Assembly (NCBI GenBank): GCA_004519485.1
Contig: CP038130.1
Location: forward strand, 1,470,449-1,534,448
Direction: 5' to 3'
DNA length: 64,000 nucleotides
Origin: Nannochloropsis oceanica
Taxonomy: Eukaryota; Sar; Eustigmatophyceae; Eustigmatales; Monodopsidaceae
Position 1 is the first letter of the stretch. Every line of letters starts with the position of its first letter. Under the pieces are notes generated by a model, which worked only from the letters and a program-made list of their open reading frames with translations, was not told the DNA's origin and did not search any database. Positions 32,101-42,834 of the stretch are shown piece after piece. The position numbers and the translations under genes were made by a program.

Positions 32101-32863
32101 AGGTGGTGGGGCTGGGCGGGGAGGAAGAGAAGACGAACCGCCAACCACGCCGAATCTCTTGCTGGAGGATCTTCCTAACACGCACAAGCAGTTCCCTTCG
32201 AGACAGAAGCAGCAGGTAGAGGAGAGGGGGAATGCAACTGCCACAGCAGCAGCAGCGACAGGAATCACGGACATGTCGCTCTCCCATCTGGCTCCCCAGT
32301 GCGTTTCCCACTGTCATTCCTCGTCCTCCAACCTCTCTTCCTCCTCCACCACTACCATCCGCCGAGCTGTCTACACCCTCCACCTCCCCACGGCCAGCAA
32401 AGACATCGAGTACTGGGATTTTACCCACCCTTGTGTCGCCCTCCTCCTTCAGCACATCGACCGCCTTGGCCCTTCCTCTCCCCCTCCCTGCCCTAACATG
32501 CATGAAAACTTTGGGACTAACTCTCTTTCCTTCACTCCCTCTTCCCCCTCCTCTCCCTCCCCTCCCTCCGCTCCCTCTTCTCCCTCCTCCTCGCGCCTGC
32601 TTGCCTCCGTCTTGTCCCTGTACAAGGCCCTTGTGACAGAGAAGCACGCGAAGGACGCAGACGTGAAAGCCGAGCACCTGCGTATGGGCAGCTTCGACCT
32701 GCTCTTCCCTCACCGCCCCGATTTTCTCTGTGCCCGCGCCCAGGCCATCGCTGCCTCTCCCTCCGCCCTGCAGACTCGAAACCGTCTCATCCCTTCTGAC
32801 GGTTCAAAGCTGATAGGAGGAGGACAGCAGTATCAGCACCACCACCACCAGCAGCAGCAACAA

Positions 32864-32898
<35 letters not shown>

Positions 32899-34138
32899 TC
32901 GCAAGGCAACTTTTCGAGGTGAAACAGCAGGAAAAAGGAAAGAAGAAGCCACGCAAGGAGGTGTAGGGAGGGGGAATGACAGAAAGAAGAGAAGGGGAAT
33001 AGAGGGTGTAGCTAAAGGTGGAAGGATCGCCACGTGCGTTGAGGACGAATTGGTCTTCCTGCCATTGGCAGATGAGGGCCGAAGGGGGAATTGGAAAAAG
33101 GAAGAAAAGGGGAAGGGGAAGGAGGGCAGGACGGGGCCTTATAGTAATGATGGGAGCATCCTAGGCTCGGGTGTACACGGGGAGGCTCAAAGCTGGGCGA
33201 GCAAGGCCGAAGAAGACGGAGGAAACGGGGCTGGAGAGAGGAAAGGTGGGCAGATGAAGGGGGCCGGCAGCAGCTGTAGCAAAGCGTCGCCCTCGAGGAC
33301 AGCCAAGATCACGACCAGCAGCAGCAGCAGCAGCAGCAGCACGACCACCACCGCCAGCACCAGTTGTTCGAATAGGATAAAGAGGCCTTTGACGATGGCC
33401 AAGGGAGGCTGCAAGAGGAAGAAAATCAGCTGGTCTCCTGGTTCACTTCTCGACCGAAACACCTGCCTTCTCCCTTCCACTGTGACGCCGTATGTCACCC
33501 CCCTCCTTCTTCGCAACCCCGACGACCTTCTCCTCTTCGAAACTGCCAAGAGAGCCAGAAGGGCGGCAGCAGATGCGAAGGCGAAGACAGCTGCAAAAGT
33601 GAGGGCTGCTGCTGTAGCGGCTGCGACAAATGTTAGGGCAGTTGCTGCTGCAGCAGAACTAGTCGTGCACGCGTTGCCTGGTGGAGAAGAGGGAAAGGGG
33701 GAGAAAGGAAAACAGAAAGCGATGCCGCTGAGCGTACCCGAAATAATTATGCCCCCGCCTTTGATCGTAAATGGGGAAGGACGCTTCCGGCAATCACAAC
33801 AGCAGCCACTGCAGCAGCACATGCTACTGCATCATATAGCCGTTATCTCAGGTGATGGGGAGAAAGACGAAGGAGAAGGAAGAGGAGGAGCAGGAGGAGC
33901 AAGAGAAGAGGAGCAAGGAGAGGAAATTTTGGAGCGGAATATCATGGTGTCTCAGCACCAGGAAGAGAGATCTCAAAAGCATCAAGTCGGGTTTCCAGGG
34001 ATGGGGGATATGAAGGATATGCAAATAGATTTCCCTAGGCTGGCAGGGGAGATAGAGCACCAGTCGAGATGTCAAAGGGGAGAAGGAGTTTTGGCAACGA
34101 GTGATTGTAGAGATATAACCTGTGTTGTTGCTGTCTGA
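29168..34138 (+). CDS. Large polyglutamine-rich protein, unknown
   Basis: Intact 1656-codon frame, unusual for this region in having no intron over 5 kb. It is His-rich near the N-terminus and Glu/Lys- and Gly-rich throughout. There are polyQ tracts at about residues 229-238, 268-274, 349-364 and 1226-1241, and a poly-Ser tract near 1380. Less degenerate islands may be folded: residues about 597-690 (FFPWQEQSDKSFYKDAVYVF, then MWDYYRDKFFVPLSVPWGG), 812-845 (ICSSKNNENLTLRIF) and 1155-1205 (MGSFDLLFPHRPDFLCARAQ). An Ala-rich helix-like stretch lies near 1470-1500. Lys/Arg-rich patches could be nuclear signals. A nuclear regulatory protein is the natural guess from composition, but no DNA-binding domain is recognised. 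G/C-ending codons match the neighbouring housekeeping genes. Confidence 0.8.
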
Positions 34139-34638
34139 GAAAAGGGAAGAGTTTGGCAAGAAGGGTGTGAAATATATCGAATGAAATAAAAATGAACACA
34201 CAAAAAGCGCGTTTATTTTTAGGTATGCGAAATGGCATGAGAAAGCACAGAGAATGCGACAAAGAGAAAAAAGACACTCCCGTAATCCAGGATATAAAGC
34301 ATATTTGCGGCACGTGGGAGGGTACTTGTCCGTGTACGGCCGCAACCCACGACTCGCTCCTTGAATCGAGAAGCAGCAAATGATTTGCATGGGGTGGGTG
34401 AAAAGGCTTGAGGTTGCATGTCTGCGCGCCCTTGGTCAACCAGGCCACCTCGGTGATAGACACGCAAACGTCTATGATGCTGTGCCTGTTTTGATCATCG
34501 CGCTTTGCTGGGTGGTTTTTGTTTGTGTGGCGCCTGGAGCTTGCCATTCGTCTTCGCCTCCTCCTAATCATCATCATCGCTCCTCAGGTAGCGCTCTCCC
34601 ACAACACACCGTACCGATCCACAGGCACACGCACGACC
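34139..34638. other. Intergenic between polyQ and AMPK beta genes
   Basis: 3' flank of the polyQ gene and promoter/5' UTR of the AMPK beta gene. No further gene is recognised. Confidence 0.5.
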
Positions 34639-35962
34639 ATGGGCAACTTTTCTGGCAAGGATGACAGCGGTGAGATGCGGGATGGGGCTGGAGGTACTTT
34701 AGATGGGACCATCCCTCCACCGGCTGAGTTCCATCATCGCCGCGAGTCGGGAGGGAGAGCAGGTGGGCGGGATGGAGGCGGAGGAGGCGGGGCTGGCGGT
34801 GGAGGTGCAGGGCTTGCAGGAGGAGGGCACATTATGGCAGGTGGAGGCCCAGGCCCGCCGTCACTAGGTACCAGGGCGTTGCCAGGCGCCGAAGGAAGGG
34901 AGGGCGGGGTGGGGGACGAGATGGTGGTGGACGGGGACGACGTGGAGGAAGATGTGGTACCGACCGTCTTTCGATGGGAGCATGGCGGGCGACAGGTACG
35001 GCGAACAGGGAGGAAAGAGGTGTAGAAGGGATGAGAGGCGTGTGGGTTTGGTTTTGTCTGAGAGCAGGCCGCTGGATAGCGATGTTCGAGTGGCCTCTCC
35101 GCTTCACGTCACGCTCTTTTACTCATTGCTGCTTCACTCCCCCTCTCTCCCTCTGTTCTTTCCCTAGGTGTACATTCAAGGGACGTTTAATAACTGGGAG
35201 CGGCAGATTCCCATGCACCGGAGCGGGAATGACTTCACCTATATCCATAACCTGAAGCGCGGCAAGCACGTACGTCCAGGGGGGCTAAGAAAGGGGGGCT
35301 GGGGTGAGGAGGGTATAAAGGAGCAGCAGGGTTAGTGTGCTTTTCTATCCTGTGCCGTCCATATCACTCACTCTCAGTCTTTCCCTACCTACCTCCCACA
35401 CTCCTCTTTTCCCAGGCCTTCAAGTTCATAGTAGACGACGAGTGGCGCTTCGCCCCGGATCAACTGACAGTGGCGGATGTGGAAGGCCGCATCAACAATT
35501 TTATCGACGTGACACACTTCAAGCCCTTCAACGAGGACTCTTCTACTCTGGACATTGCACGCAAGGAGGAGGATCTCTACGACACCCACTACCCCGACGT
35601 GGAGGAGTACAGCGTCAAGGAGCCTCCGCCCCTCCCGCCCCACCTTCGCCACATCATTTTGAACAAGGTAAGTAGTAGAGGGGACGGATGGTAGGAGGAA
35701 ATAGAGTGCTTTATCATTTTGTAGGGAGGTTGAATGAGTGAGCAGCCCTGTATAAAGACAAAAGGTGCTGAAGAGAACACTTGACCCTCCCCCCTTCCAG
35801 GTGCCGAATGAGATGAACCCGCTGTCACTGCCCGTGCCTCAGCACGTGGCGGTGGACCACCTGTACTGCACAGCCATCAAGGACGGGATGATGGTTCTAG
35901 GCGTCACACAGCGCTTCCGCATGAAGTTCGTCACCACTGTGTATTACTCCATGATGCCTTAA
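34639..35962 (+). CDS. AMP-activated protein kinase (SNF1) beta subunit
   Basis: Four exons: 34639-34995, 35168-35269, 35416-35667, 35801-35962, giving 290 residues. All introns are GT-AG and phase 0. The N-terminus MGNFSGKDD has Gly2 and fits N-myristoylation, as in animal AMPK beta. A Gly-rich, disordered-looking segment (about 45-75) follows. The CBM48 glycogen-binding domain spans about 110-190 (TVFRWEHGGRQ, VYIQGTFNNW, FKFIVDDEWRFAPD). The C-terminal domain (about 205-290) carries LPPHLRHIILNK, then VPQHVAVDHLYC, and ends RFRMKFVTTVYYSMMP; it scaffolds the alpha and gamma subunits. The protein senses energy state in the cytosol as part of the heterotrimer. Splice sites are exact and the fold is complete, so I regard it as functional. 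Confidence 0.95.
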
Positions 35963-37116
35963 GGGAACTGGCGGGAAACGGGAGGAGGAGTTTGTATAGA
36001 AAAAGAAATGGTGAGAAGTAAAGAAAACCACGTTTTCTCCAAAATGCTCTATTTCTTGAACTGTGTGTCTTTTTTTATCATTTTCGTTGACTTTTTCTGT
36101 GCCATTTCATCTCCATCCACTCCTTTGTGCTTGCTTTTCATTTTCTTTTCCCTGCGTTCTACCTATCGTTCAATCCCACTCGACTCTTCTTCTTTCCTTC
36201 TCGCTTGTTCTCTCTCCCTGCCTCCTGACTTTCTTGCCCTCACCTTCTATTTATTCCCTTGTCTTCGAGCCCATTCCATGTTATTCTTTTCCTTTTCTCC
36301 TCTAATTCATCTAGCCATGGCCCCCTGGCTCTTCCCAATTCTCTTCTTCCCTCTCTTGCTCTTAATTCCTCTCCACCCGCAGGATTTCTTCTTTCTTCGC
36401 TTTTTAGCATCTAGCTTTATTGCTCGATGCTCTTTTACCAATCCACGCTCGCGATGGCGGACTCCTGGATCCCTTGTTAAATGTTGTGTATTTTTTTTAT
36501 TTCACTCTTCACCTGGACGATACCCCGGAGTATCTCAATCCCATGGGAAGAGCAATCAGGTCTTTTGCATTCCAAAAAATTTCGCTGCCTGTGCGGTTCT
36601 GATACATATATGCACCCTCTCGACTATTATGAATTTTCGATACGTTCCGATCTGTCCCATCAATCCCGTCTATTTTCACGCCCAAAATAATTCCAGGGTG
36701 GGGAACGCATGTGATATGTTTGGAAGCGAGGACTAGTCGAGAGAACGAAGAGAGCTGAGCATTGATGCGGAGGGGTGAAGCGTAAGTGGTTGCAGTGTGC
36801 ATACGCTTGTCAAAACACCAGAACAAGGCGAGATGGAAGACATAACTCGGCGTTGTGATTCCGAGTAATTTCGAGCCCCCCTATGCGGGTAGACGGCTGC
36901 TTCCTTTCAAGTACTGTATATAAGCCCGAGTACAAGGTCTTTTTGTGCCCAAAAGAGGAAAGATGGCGTGAAGGGACGCGCTTTTTGTGACAAAAGATGG
37001 TTTGGGGAGCACAAGCGGCCTTGGCGGTAGCGGCGTCAGGAAAACGGTCAGAGATGGTGTTGACGCTTCTCTCACCGTCGCCCTCTACACGCACAGTGGC
37101 GCCTCCACCGCCGCAC
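35963..37116. other. Intergenic, pyrimidine-rich
   Basis: AMPK beta 3' flank, then about 700 bp of CT-rich DNA (36050-36550) whose long open frame reflects composition, not coding. The last 120 bp are in frame with Bet1 from an upstream ATG at 36997. Confidence 0.5.
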
Positions 37117-38394
37117 ATGAGAAGACGGCCAGAGGACAACTACAGCAGTGGCCACATGCCAAGTAAGAGTAACAGCAGCCGGGGCGCGTACGGTGGTGGA
37201 ATGCCGCAAGCCGGGCCCGGCAGACCGGTACGTGGGGAGATAGATGCCTGCCCGTGTAGGGCTGGCTATAGGCACTGGCACGTGTGGTTGGAGGGGATTG
37301 GAAACTATTGGCATCGGCTCCCAGTGTGTCGTGTGTGCTTCTTTTCTCATGCATACACGGCACGGCAGCATCATCACGCTTTTACTCTGTCTGCTCACGC
37401 ATGCCCCCTTCCCATTCCACCCCTCCAGTCCAACTACTATTCAATGCCAGAGGACCGAGTCCGTGAGTCAAGCCGGAATATGTTTGAGGATGAGAATAAC
37501 AGGCGCATCGCAGACTTGGCCGGGCAAGTCTCCATGCTCAAGGAGGTACGTCATGAACTCAAGGAGAGAGGAAGTGCAGGAGTAGGGATGGCATGGTGCT
37601 GGGCAAATGTTTAGCTAGTCAAGGTTGGTAGCTACTTGCAAGTGATTGAGATGTGTGATGAGCAAGAAGGGGGCGCAGGTGGGAAGCAATCTGGGCGGGA
37701 TGCTGATGGAACGGCGCGTGGATGAAAGGAGAAATTTTGTAAGCAATGAAAAAGCTTACAGGAGCTTGAGTGTAGTGAGGCCTTCAGCGGAGAGCGGTGT
37801 GTCCAAAATGCAGATTGTATACATGAAAGAGAGAAAAAGGAGTGGTAAAATGTATCGTCGAAGTGATACCAAGGCTTTTTTTAATGGGATGCAACGAAGT
37901 GTCTACAAACACGCTGAAGTCGTCTAAATTATTTTCTATCCCTGATTTTCTCCACCATCCTCTACCTCATATCCCACGCCGCAGCTGACAATTGACATAG
38001 GCACGGAAGTCCGCTCCCAAAATACTCTCCTCGATGACATGGTGAGCACATTTTTGGTTAGGTAGACAAGGAAAGAAGAGGAGGGAGAATGGGGGAATAT
38101 TCAGGTTTAAAAGGAGAAAGGACCGTGTCTGTCGCACACTGGCGAAATTCCGTTGACCAAAACTCTGTGGAATCGATTAATTGCTATCCGCGACCGTGAC
38201 ACTCCACCCTTCTCTCCCATCGTATCAACGCGCAGGGCAACGGGTTTTCACGCACAGATGGGTTGATGGGCTCCACCATGCGGCGGCTGAACAAGATGCT
38301 CACCACCTCCTCAAGCCGGCACATGCTCTGGCTTGTGGTGTTTATTGTCTTTGTCTTCATCTTCGTCTACTACATCATTAGGCACAAGGGCTGA
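37117..38394 (+). CDS. Bet1-type Qc-SNARE
   Basis: Four phase-0 exons: 37117-37227, 37429-37545, 37985-38041, 38236-38394. They give 147 residues from ATG 37117, the size expected for Bet1; an upstream in-frame ATG at 36997 would add 40 residues of non-conserved sequence. The SNARE helix spans about 47-113. It includes ENNRRIADLAGQVSMLKE and LTIDIGTEVRSQNTLLDDM, with Q88 at the expected zero-layer position. The C-terminal anchor is at about 126-144 (MLWLVVFIVFVFIFVYYII), with a short RHKG lumenal end. Bet1 acts in vesicle fusion between ER and Golgi. The 57-bp third exon would be easily missed by automated annotation. Confidence 0.93.
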
Positions 38395-39142
38395 AGGGAA
38401 GGCAGGAGGAAAGGAGGGATGGAGAAGGAATTGAGGGAAGGAAAATGATGTGTCAGGAAAGGAATGAGATGGATCGGACAAAAGATTACGGTGGAAATGG
38501 CACAATTTAAAATTTGTTTATACGCACGTGCGAATGAGATAGGGAAACTGGAAATGAGAAGACGTTGGCGATGATGTGGAGAAAAAGAAATACCACCAAA
38601 ATAGTTTTTAATTTGTGGGAGTTACCATCGTCTCACTTTTATTATATAATTGAGGGTGTTTCGTTCGTATCTTACCTTTTTTTTGCCATGTCCCATTTTA
38701 TCTTCGTTTGTGGTTTACGTGAGTCGTTCCGCCTGTCATTCGATATTGCGTGTGGATTGGCTCCTCTTTCCTCCGATCTACGTCCACACCCCACCCATAG
38801 ATGACGTTCTTTGACGATTGAGGAGTGCGAGTGCTGAATGTGGAGGCCTCTTTAAAATGATACTGTAAGAGAGTGGGGTTACTGAATAAGTGTAAGTATA
38901 TCACCAAAAATAGTTCGTAAAAAGGGTCAATGCTCAGGTACATCTATTTTATTATCCAAAGTGATTCATTTCCCACACTTTCTTGCATCTTACCTATTTA
39001 CAATACCCTCAACATGGTTGTAGTCAAACTTTTCCCGTCGTGGCCACCCGGGATATCTATCGCCACAGAGTAACACGTGGTCTACGGACATCCCCTGTGG
39101 ACTGTGTGTTTTTCAAGAAAAAAATAGAAATTCTTTTTTTGG
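38395..39142. other. Intergenic, no gene seen
   Basis: 3' flank of Bet1 and AT-rich sequence without supported frames. Confidence 0.5.
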
Positions 39143-39350
39143 GGGGTTAGTCACCATCACGTGTTTTGCCATCGGCATGACGGCATCTACTTCTATCATA
39201 TCGTGAGCGCCAAAATAAGCCCGCCCTGCGTAACGGGGTAGATGCCTGCATCAAGCCACTGGCATTTCCTTGGAACGATGCGCCATTCCACTTTGAAGAT
39301 GCCGCTCCTTTGGCTGCCGGTCATCCCGCGACCACGAGTCCTCGCACAAA
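39143..39350 (+). repeat. Diverged single arm of the inverted-repeat element family
   Basis: Shares ordered blocks with 9290-9480: GGGGTTAGTCACCAT, TTCTATCATAT, CCAAAATAAGCCCGCCC, AGCCACTGGC and GCCGCTCCTTTGGCTGCCGG. Many substitutions separate them, so it is an older copy. The opposite arm and the CAGAAAG termini are not seen. It shows that the family exists outside the duplicated blocks. Confidence 0.7.
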
Positions 39351-39899
39351 AAAAAGATAAAAGTGCTCTACAGACAAGCATGCGGCTCCTGGTCGACGGT
39401 GACCGACTCTCCGGGAATCACAAAACTTCCAGCAGTGGCACTAACGACGGCAGCACAACTGATGATAAATATTGATCCTGAAGCAAATGAGGTCCCTGGC
39501 GATTGCAGTCAGGCCTTGCAGGAGCAGATATAATGATGATTTTGCCTCCACTTTATATATATATCCACGCCATAACCCGCACCATAATCGTTGATCTGTA
39601 ACAACTGGCAGCCACGTATATCGTGGGGACCTATACGGCACTTAATGGCCCAGCCAAGTTATGAGGGGTCGGAAGCTCAAGAGGCGTTCTGTCTCACGGG
39701 CCTTCTCTAGACTTCGCACCACTACGCACATGGCTTGATCTCCATTGAAGTTCTCGGACCACGCGAGCGAGCGACTCCATTGCTCTCAAACATTAACAAC
39801 AACGCAGTAGCATAATTTGAATATTTAAATGGCTTCTTAAGTTTGCCAATTCTTAGTTCTTCGGTTGTTACAAATCACATGCAAAGGACAGAATTGAAT
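39351..39899. other. Intergenic, 3' flank of GT61 gene
   Basis: AT-rich and without recognisable genes; contains a TATATATATATC run near 39556. Confidence 0.5.
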
Positions 39900-41459
39900 T
39901 TATGCCGAACATGGCACGCGATGTAAATGAGCTGTTTGAGATATTGCAGCTTCCAGTAAAGGTCTAAAAAGTTGCAAATCGATTCTAGTTTTGGCTGATT
40001 TCATGCAGTAAAAGCATCCTCCATCTTCACCGCAGGCCTGAATGCTTTTGTTGAAGCCATTAAAGAGAGTTATACATGAGTCAGTCATGACTGTGTCATC
40101 GTTATTTTGGTTTATGTACTGGTGGTGACGGAGGCTCGAGGAAGTCGTGAGCCATTTGAAGTAATATGAGACATCGTATCCGAGGGGCAAAATTTCAATG
40201 ACCGCACTTCCCACCGGCATGAAAATGATGTTTGTTAATCCAGCACCATGGGGTGAAATGAGAATCCGGCTGTTCAACACCTGAGAAGCCTGATTAAATA
40301 CTGTGCCCTCAAAATCATTAACGACTCTAGGTCTAATCCCCGTGACATCGAAGACGAAATTCACCACTTCGTCAAAGTTTGCGATGCCCCGGGTAGATTT
40401 TCTTTGCACCATGACGATTTCTCCGGGCTGCGATTCGATTGCGGAAGTCCGTTCGCAAGGTTGTAATAATTTGAAATCCTTCGTTATATTCTGTAAATTG
40501 GATAGAGCGGCATCATTTGACTCTCCGTACGCGATAGGTTGCATTGCTAGGAAATCGTACAAATAACGCCTGAACAGTATCGAGCTAAATGGTGTCCCGT
40601 ACCAACTATAACTTGGAATAGTCAGTTGATCGAAGCAAACTATATAGTCAGTAGTGTTTTGTAAATGGGAGAGTCGGTCATCGATCATCCAGTTATGAAT
40701 TCCAAGTTCCTTCGTAAACCACTCTGTTTCCATTGGCAAATCACCTTTCCAACCAAGGAGGCGAAGCCAATCTTTTTCATACGAGCTTGCAAGCTCGTTC
40801 TCCTCTATAGCCGACAGAACAATATCGGTTAGATTGAGTTGAAAGCCTGTATCTCCTTGCCAGAATTGATATGTGCCTATCATGACACGATACGGGGGTG
40901 AAACACCAAACCTTTTCTTTTGACTCAATGTGTTGATTAGCGGCAGCAATGCCTCCACAAAATGAGGAATGTGGTACTGAAATGCCATGGATACGATTGT
41001 TGTGCCTGTTAGTTGAATTATCGCCAGATTATGTTGCGATTCTAAATCCTTCAAGGATTGCATATCCGACGTCACTTGCTGTCCCTCTCCGATGTATCTC
41101 AATACACGATCCATACTATACATATGCCCTTCAGCAGTAAAATTTCCCGTGTAGAAATTGCGAGGCATTTTGGGCGTCCAACACGTCTTTGTTAAAGTAC
41201 AAGTAGGCTTATCAGGAGCATCCTCAAAACAAGTCATATTTCCGTCCATAGGTAACGTGTGCAGGATTTTGGATCCGACGATCGAGGTTGCATCATCTTG
41301 ATTATACCAGTGAGGACGCAATCCTAGGGTTCTTTTTCTGATAGTTCCAACATTATCCCAATTGAAAACATGTACCCACAACTGAAGGTAAGATATCACA
41401 GATATGACAATTAGCAAGGTAAACTTGTTGAGAAATCGACTGCTGCCTCGCTGTTGCAT
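39900..41459 (-). CDS. GT61-family glycosyltransferase
   Basis: Intact 519-codon minus-strand gene without introns, starting at ATG 41459. A single hydrophobic segment at residues about 11-30 (NKFTLLIVISVISYLQLWVH) is a type II anchor. The family signature is near residues 405-435: NSRILISPHGAGLTNIIFMP then GSAVIEILPLG, the DUF563/GT61 core. HIPHFVEALLPLINTL near residue 175 corresponds to the N-terminal conserved helix. N-glycosylation sequons are frequent, as expected for a lumenal protein. GT61 members include xylosyl- and arabinosyl-transferases in plants and EOGT in animals; the substrate here is unknown. It lies on the opposite strand to the other glycosyltransferases and shares an upstream region with the coiled-coil gene. 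Confidence 0.9.
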   Translation of the reverse strand: MQQRGSSRFLNKFTLLIVISVISYLQLWVHVFNWDNVGTIRKRTLGLRPHWYNQDDATSIVGSKILHTLPMDGNMTCFEDAPDKPTCTLTKTCWTPKMPRNFYTGNFTAEGHMYSMDRVLRYIGEGQQVTSDMQSLKDLESQHNLAIIQLTGTTIVSMAFQYHIPHFVEALLPLINTLSQKKRFGVSPPYRVMIGTYQFWQGDTGFQLNLTDIVLSAIEENELASSYEKDWLRLLGWKGDLPMETEWFTKELGIHNWMIDDRLSHLQNTTDYIVCFDQLTIPSYSWYGTPFSSILFRRYLYDFLAMQPIAYGESNDAALSNLQNITKDFKLLQPCERTSAIESQPGEIVMVQRKSTRGIANFDEVVNFVFDVTGIRPRVVNDFEGTVFNQASQVLNSRILISPHGAGLTNIIFMPVGSAVIEILPLGYDVSYYFKWLTTSSSLRHHQYINQNNDDTVMTDSCITLFNGFNKSIQACGEDGGCFYCMKSAKTRIDLQLFRPLLEAAISQTAHLHRVPCSA

Positions 41460-42834
41460 ATATTCCCGGTAAATATCGAACTGCGTGTGTTATATTTGTC
41501 TTCTATATGCCTGGGTACCACGCAAGAATAGCGTATAATAGGGTAAAGAGGTGAGTTTTTGGATCGTATGATGGCGACTATATAAGAAATGTCTATTAAT
41601 ATTTTTGTTATATATCACCCTTCTGGCAAAATCGACCATTTTATCATTTTTCTCTTTGCACAATACACACCTTCCCTTACACACTTGTTTCAAAAGATAA
41701 AAGGACGGCTGTACAAACTTTGTCGAGTGACTTGAGCTGTTCTTTTCTGTTTGTCGTGCATTTGGCCTTGAACTGGTTTTGTTATTGAATTAAATGCCGT
41801 TTTACGCTTTTTTCCCACTCAGATCTTCCCTTGAAAGTGAGGGTTTCACACCACGAAATGTAGATTGTTCGATTATACATAATTGATGAGATAAATTGGT
41901 CTTGATCTTTTACAGTTGTCGTGAATTTTGGCTTCGAGTGCCAAAGCTTCATGTGATTTTGCCAAAACCGTTTACGTTCACCCCCGCGACGCAGCCTTGT
42001 CTTGCTCCGCAAGAGCCACAAAGAAAAAAGCTTTTTCCATCTATGCAATTACTATGCTACGTTGATGTCCCCCCTTCATCACTGTCCTGCATCTGGTCTT
42101 TTGACGTGCCAAAGTCAATCCAAAAATGATCATTTTGACTAAAAACATTATTTTGTCCTTATTTCCCTCTGGCGGCAAGAGTCTTGCCCTCTCCCATTTC
42201 AAGGTTTTCTGCTTTTTCCTCTGACCACAACGCTGTGCGATGTTGTTTCCTTGAACCCGTACAGCCAAAGGGTTTCAAATTATAAGTCTACCAAACGACC
42301 GGGGTGGCTTGGCACTTCAATTTATTCGTCGACCCGTGCCGCCCGCGAAGTTTTCTCCCTAAAGTTTGTCCTCCTCAACACCTATCCACGATCTCACGGA
42401 TAACAATAAATATGGATGAATTATAGGGATCGCTCAAAAAAAAGAATCGTCATGATTAGGTCTTTGGCCTCTTGAAGGAAATTCGCAAGCTTCCCTTCAC
42501 TGGACCGTAGAACTCATCCTTTTGCTATATAGCAATTTTCAAACGCGCCCTTTGGCACGTAACGCAGGCCTATTTTGGGCGCCAAGCAAAAAGCAAAATT
42601 GCTTAACCACGCCCGAGCTCACGCATAGCTGTGCTACGACCCATAAACATGCAAAACACAGGCACAAGCAGAGCACAGACACGGGCGGCTAGGATCTAAC
42701 GAGATCCTCGCCACTTTCACCATCCTTCTCAGACGAACGAAGCAAGCCTCCGTGCTCAAGACACACACAACATCACGCCGCGCTCGTTCAGCAGCAGTGC
42801 CGCTGCCAATACCTCGTCTACGAAAACAAGGAAT
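41460..42834. promoter_or_regulatory. Divergent intergenic region between GT61 and coiled-coil genes
   Basis: About 1.4 kb separates the divergent starts at 41459 (minus) and 42835 (plus). The sequence changes from AT-rich near the GT61 gene to GC-richer near the coiled-coil gene. No gene or clear promoter motif can be named. It is the only place where 5' regulatory DNA of both genes can lie. Confidence 0.35.

Noticed and set aside
32072-32713. 213-codon minus-strand frame and other long antisense frames within 29343-33822
   Set aside because: They are shadows of the polyQ gene, whose biased codons keep antisense frames open. Cys- or Leu-rich runs correspond to CAG/GAG repeats read backwards.
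36008-36736. 242-codon open frame after AMPK beta
   Set aside because: It lies in a C/T-rich stretch, reads as Phe/Leu/Ser/Pro low complexity in all three plus frames, and has no domain or codon bias. Treated as compositional.
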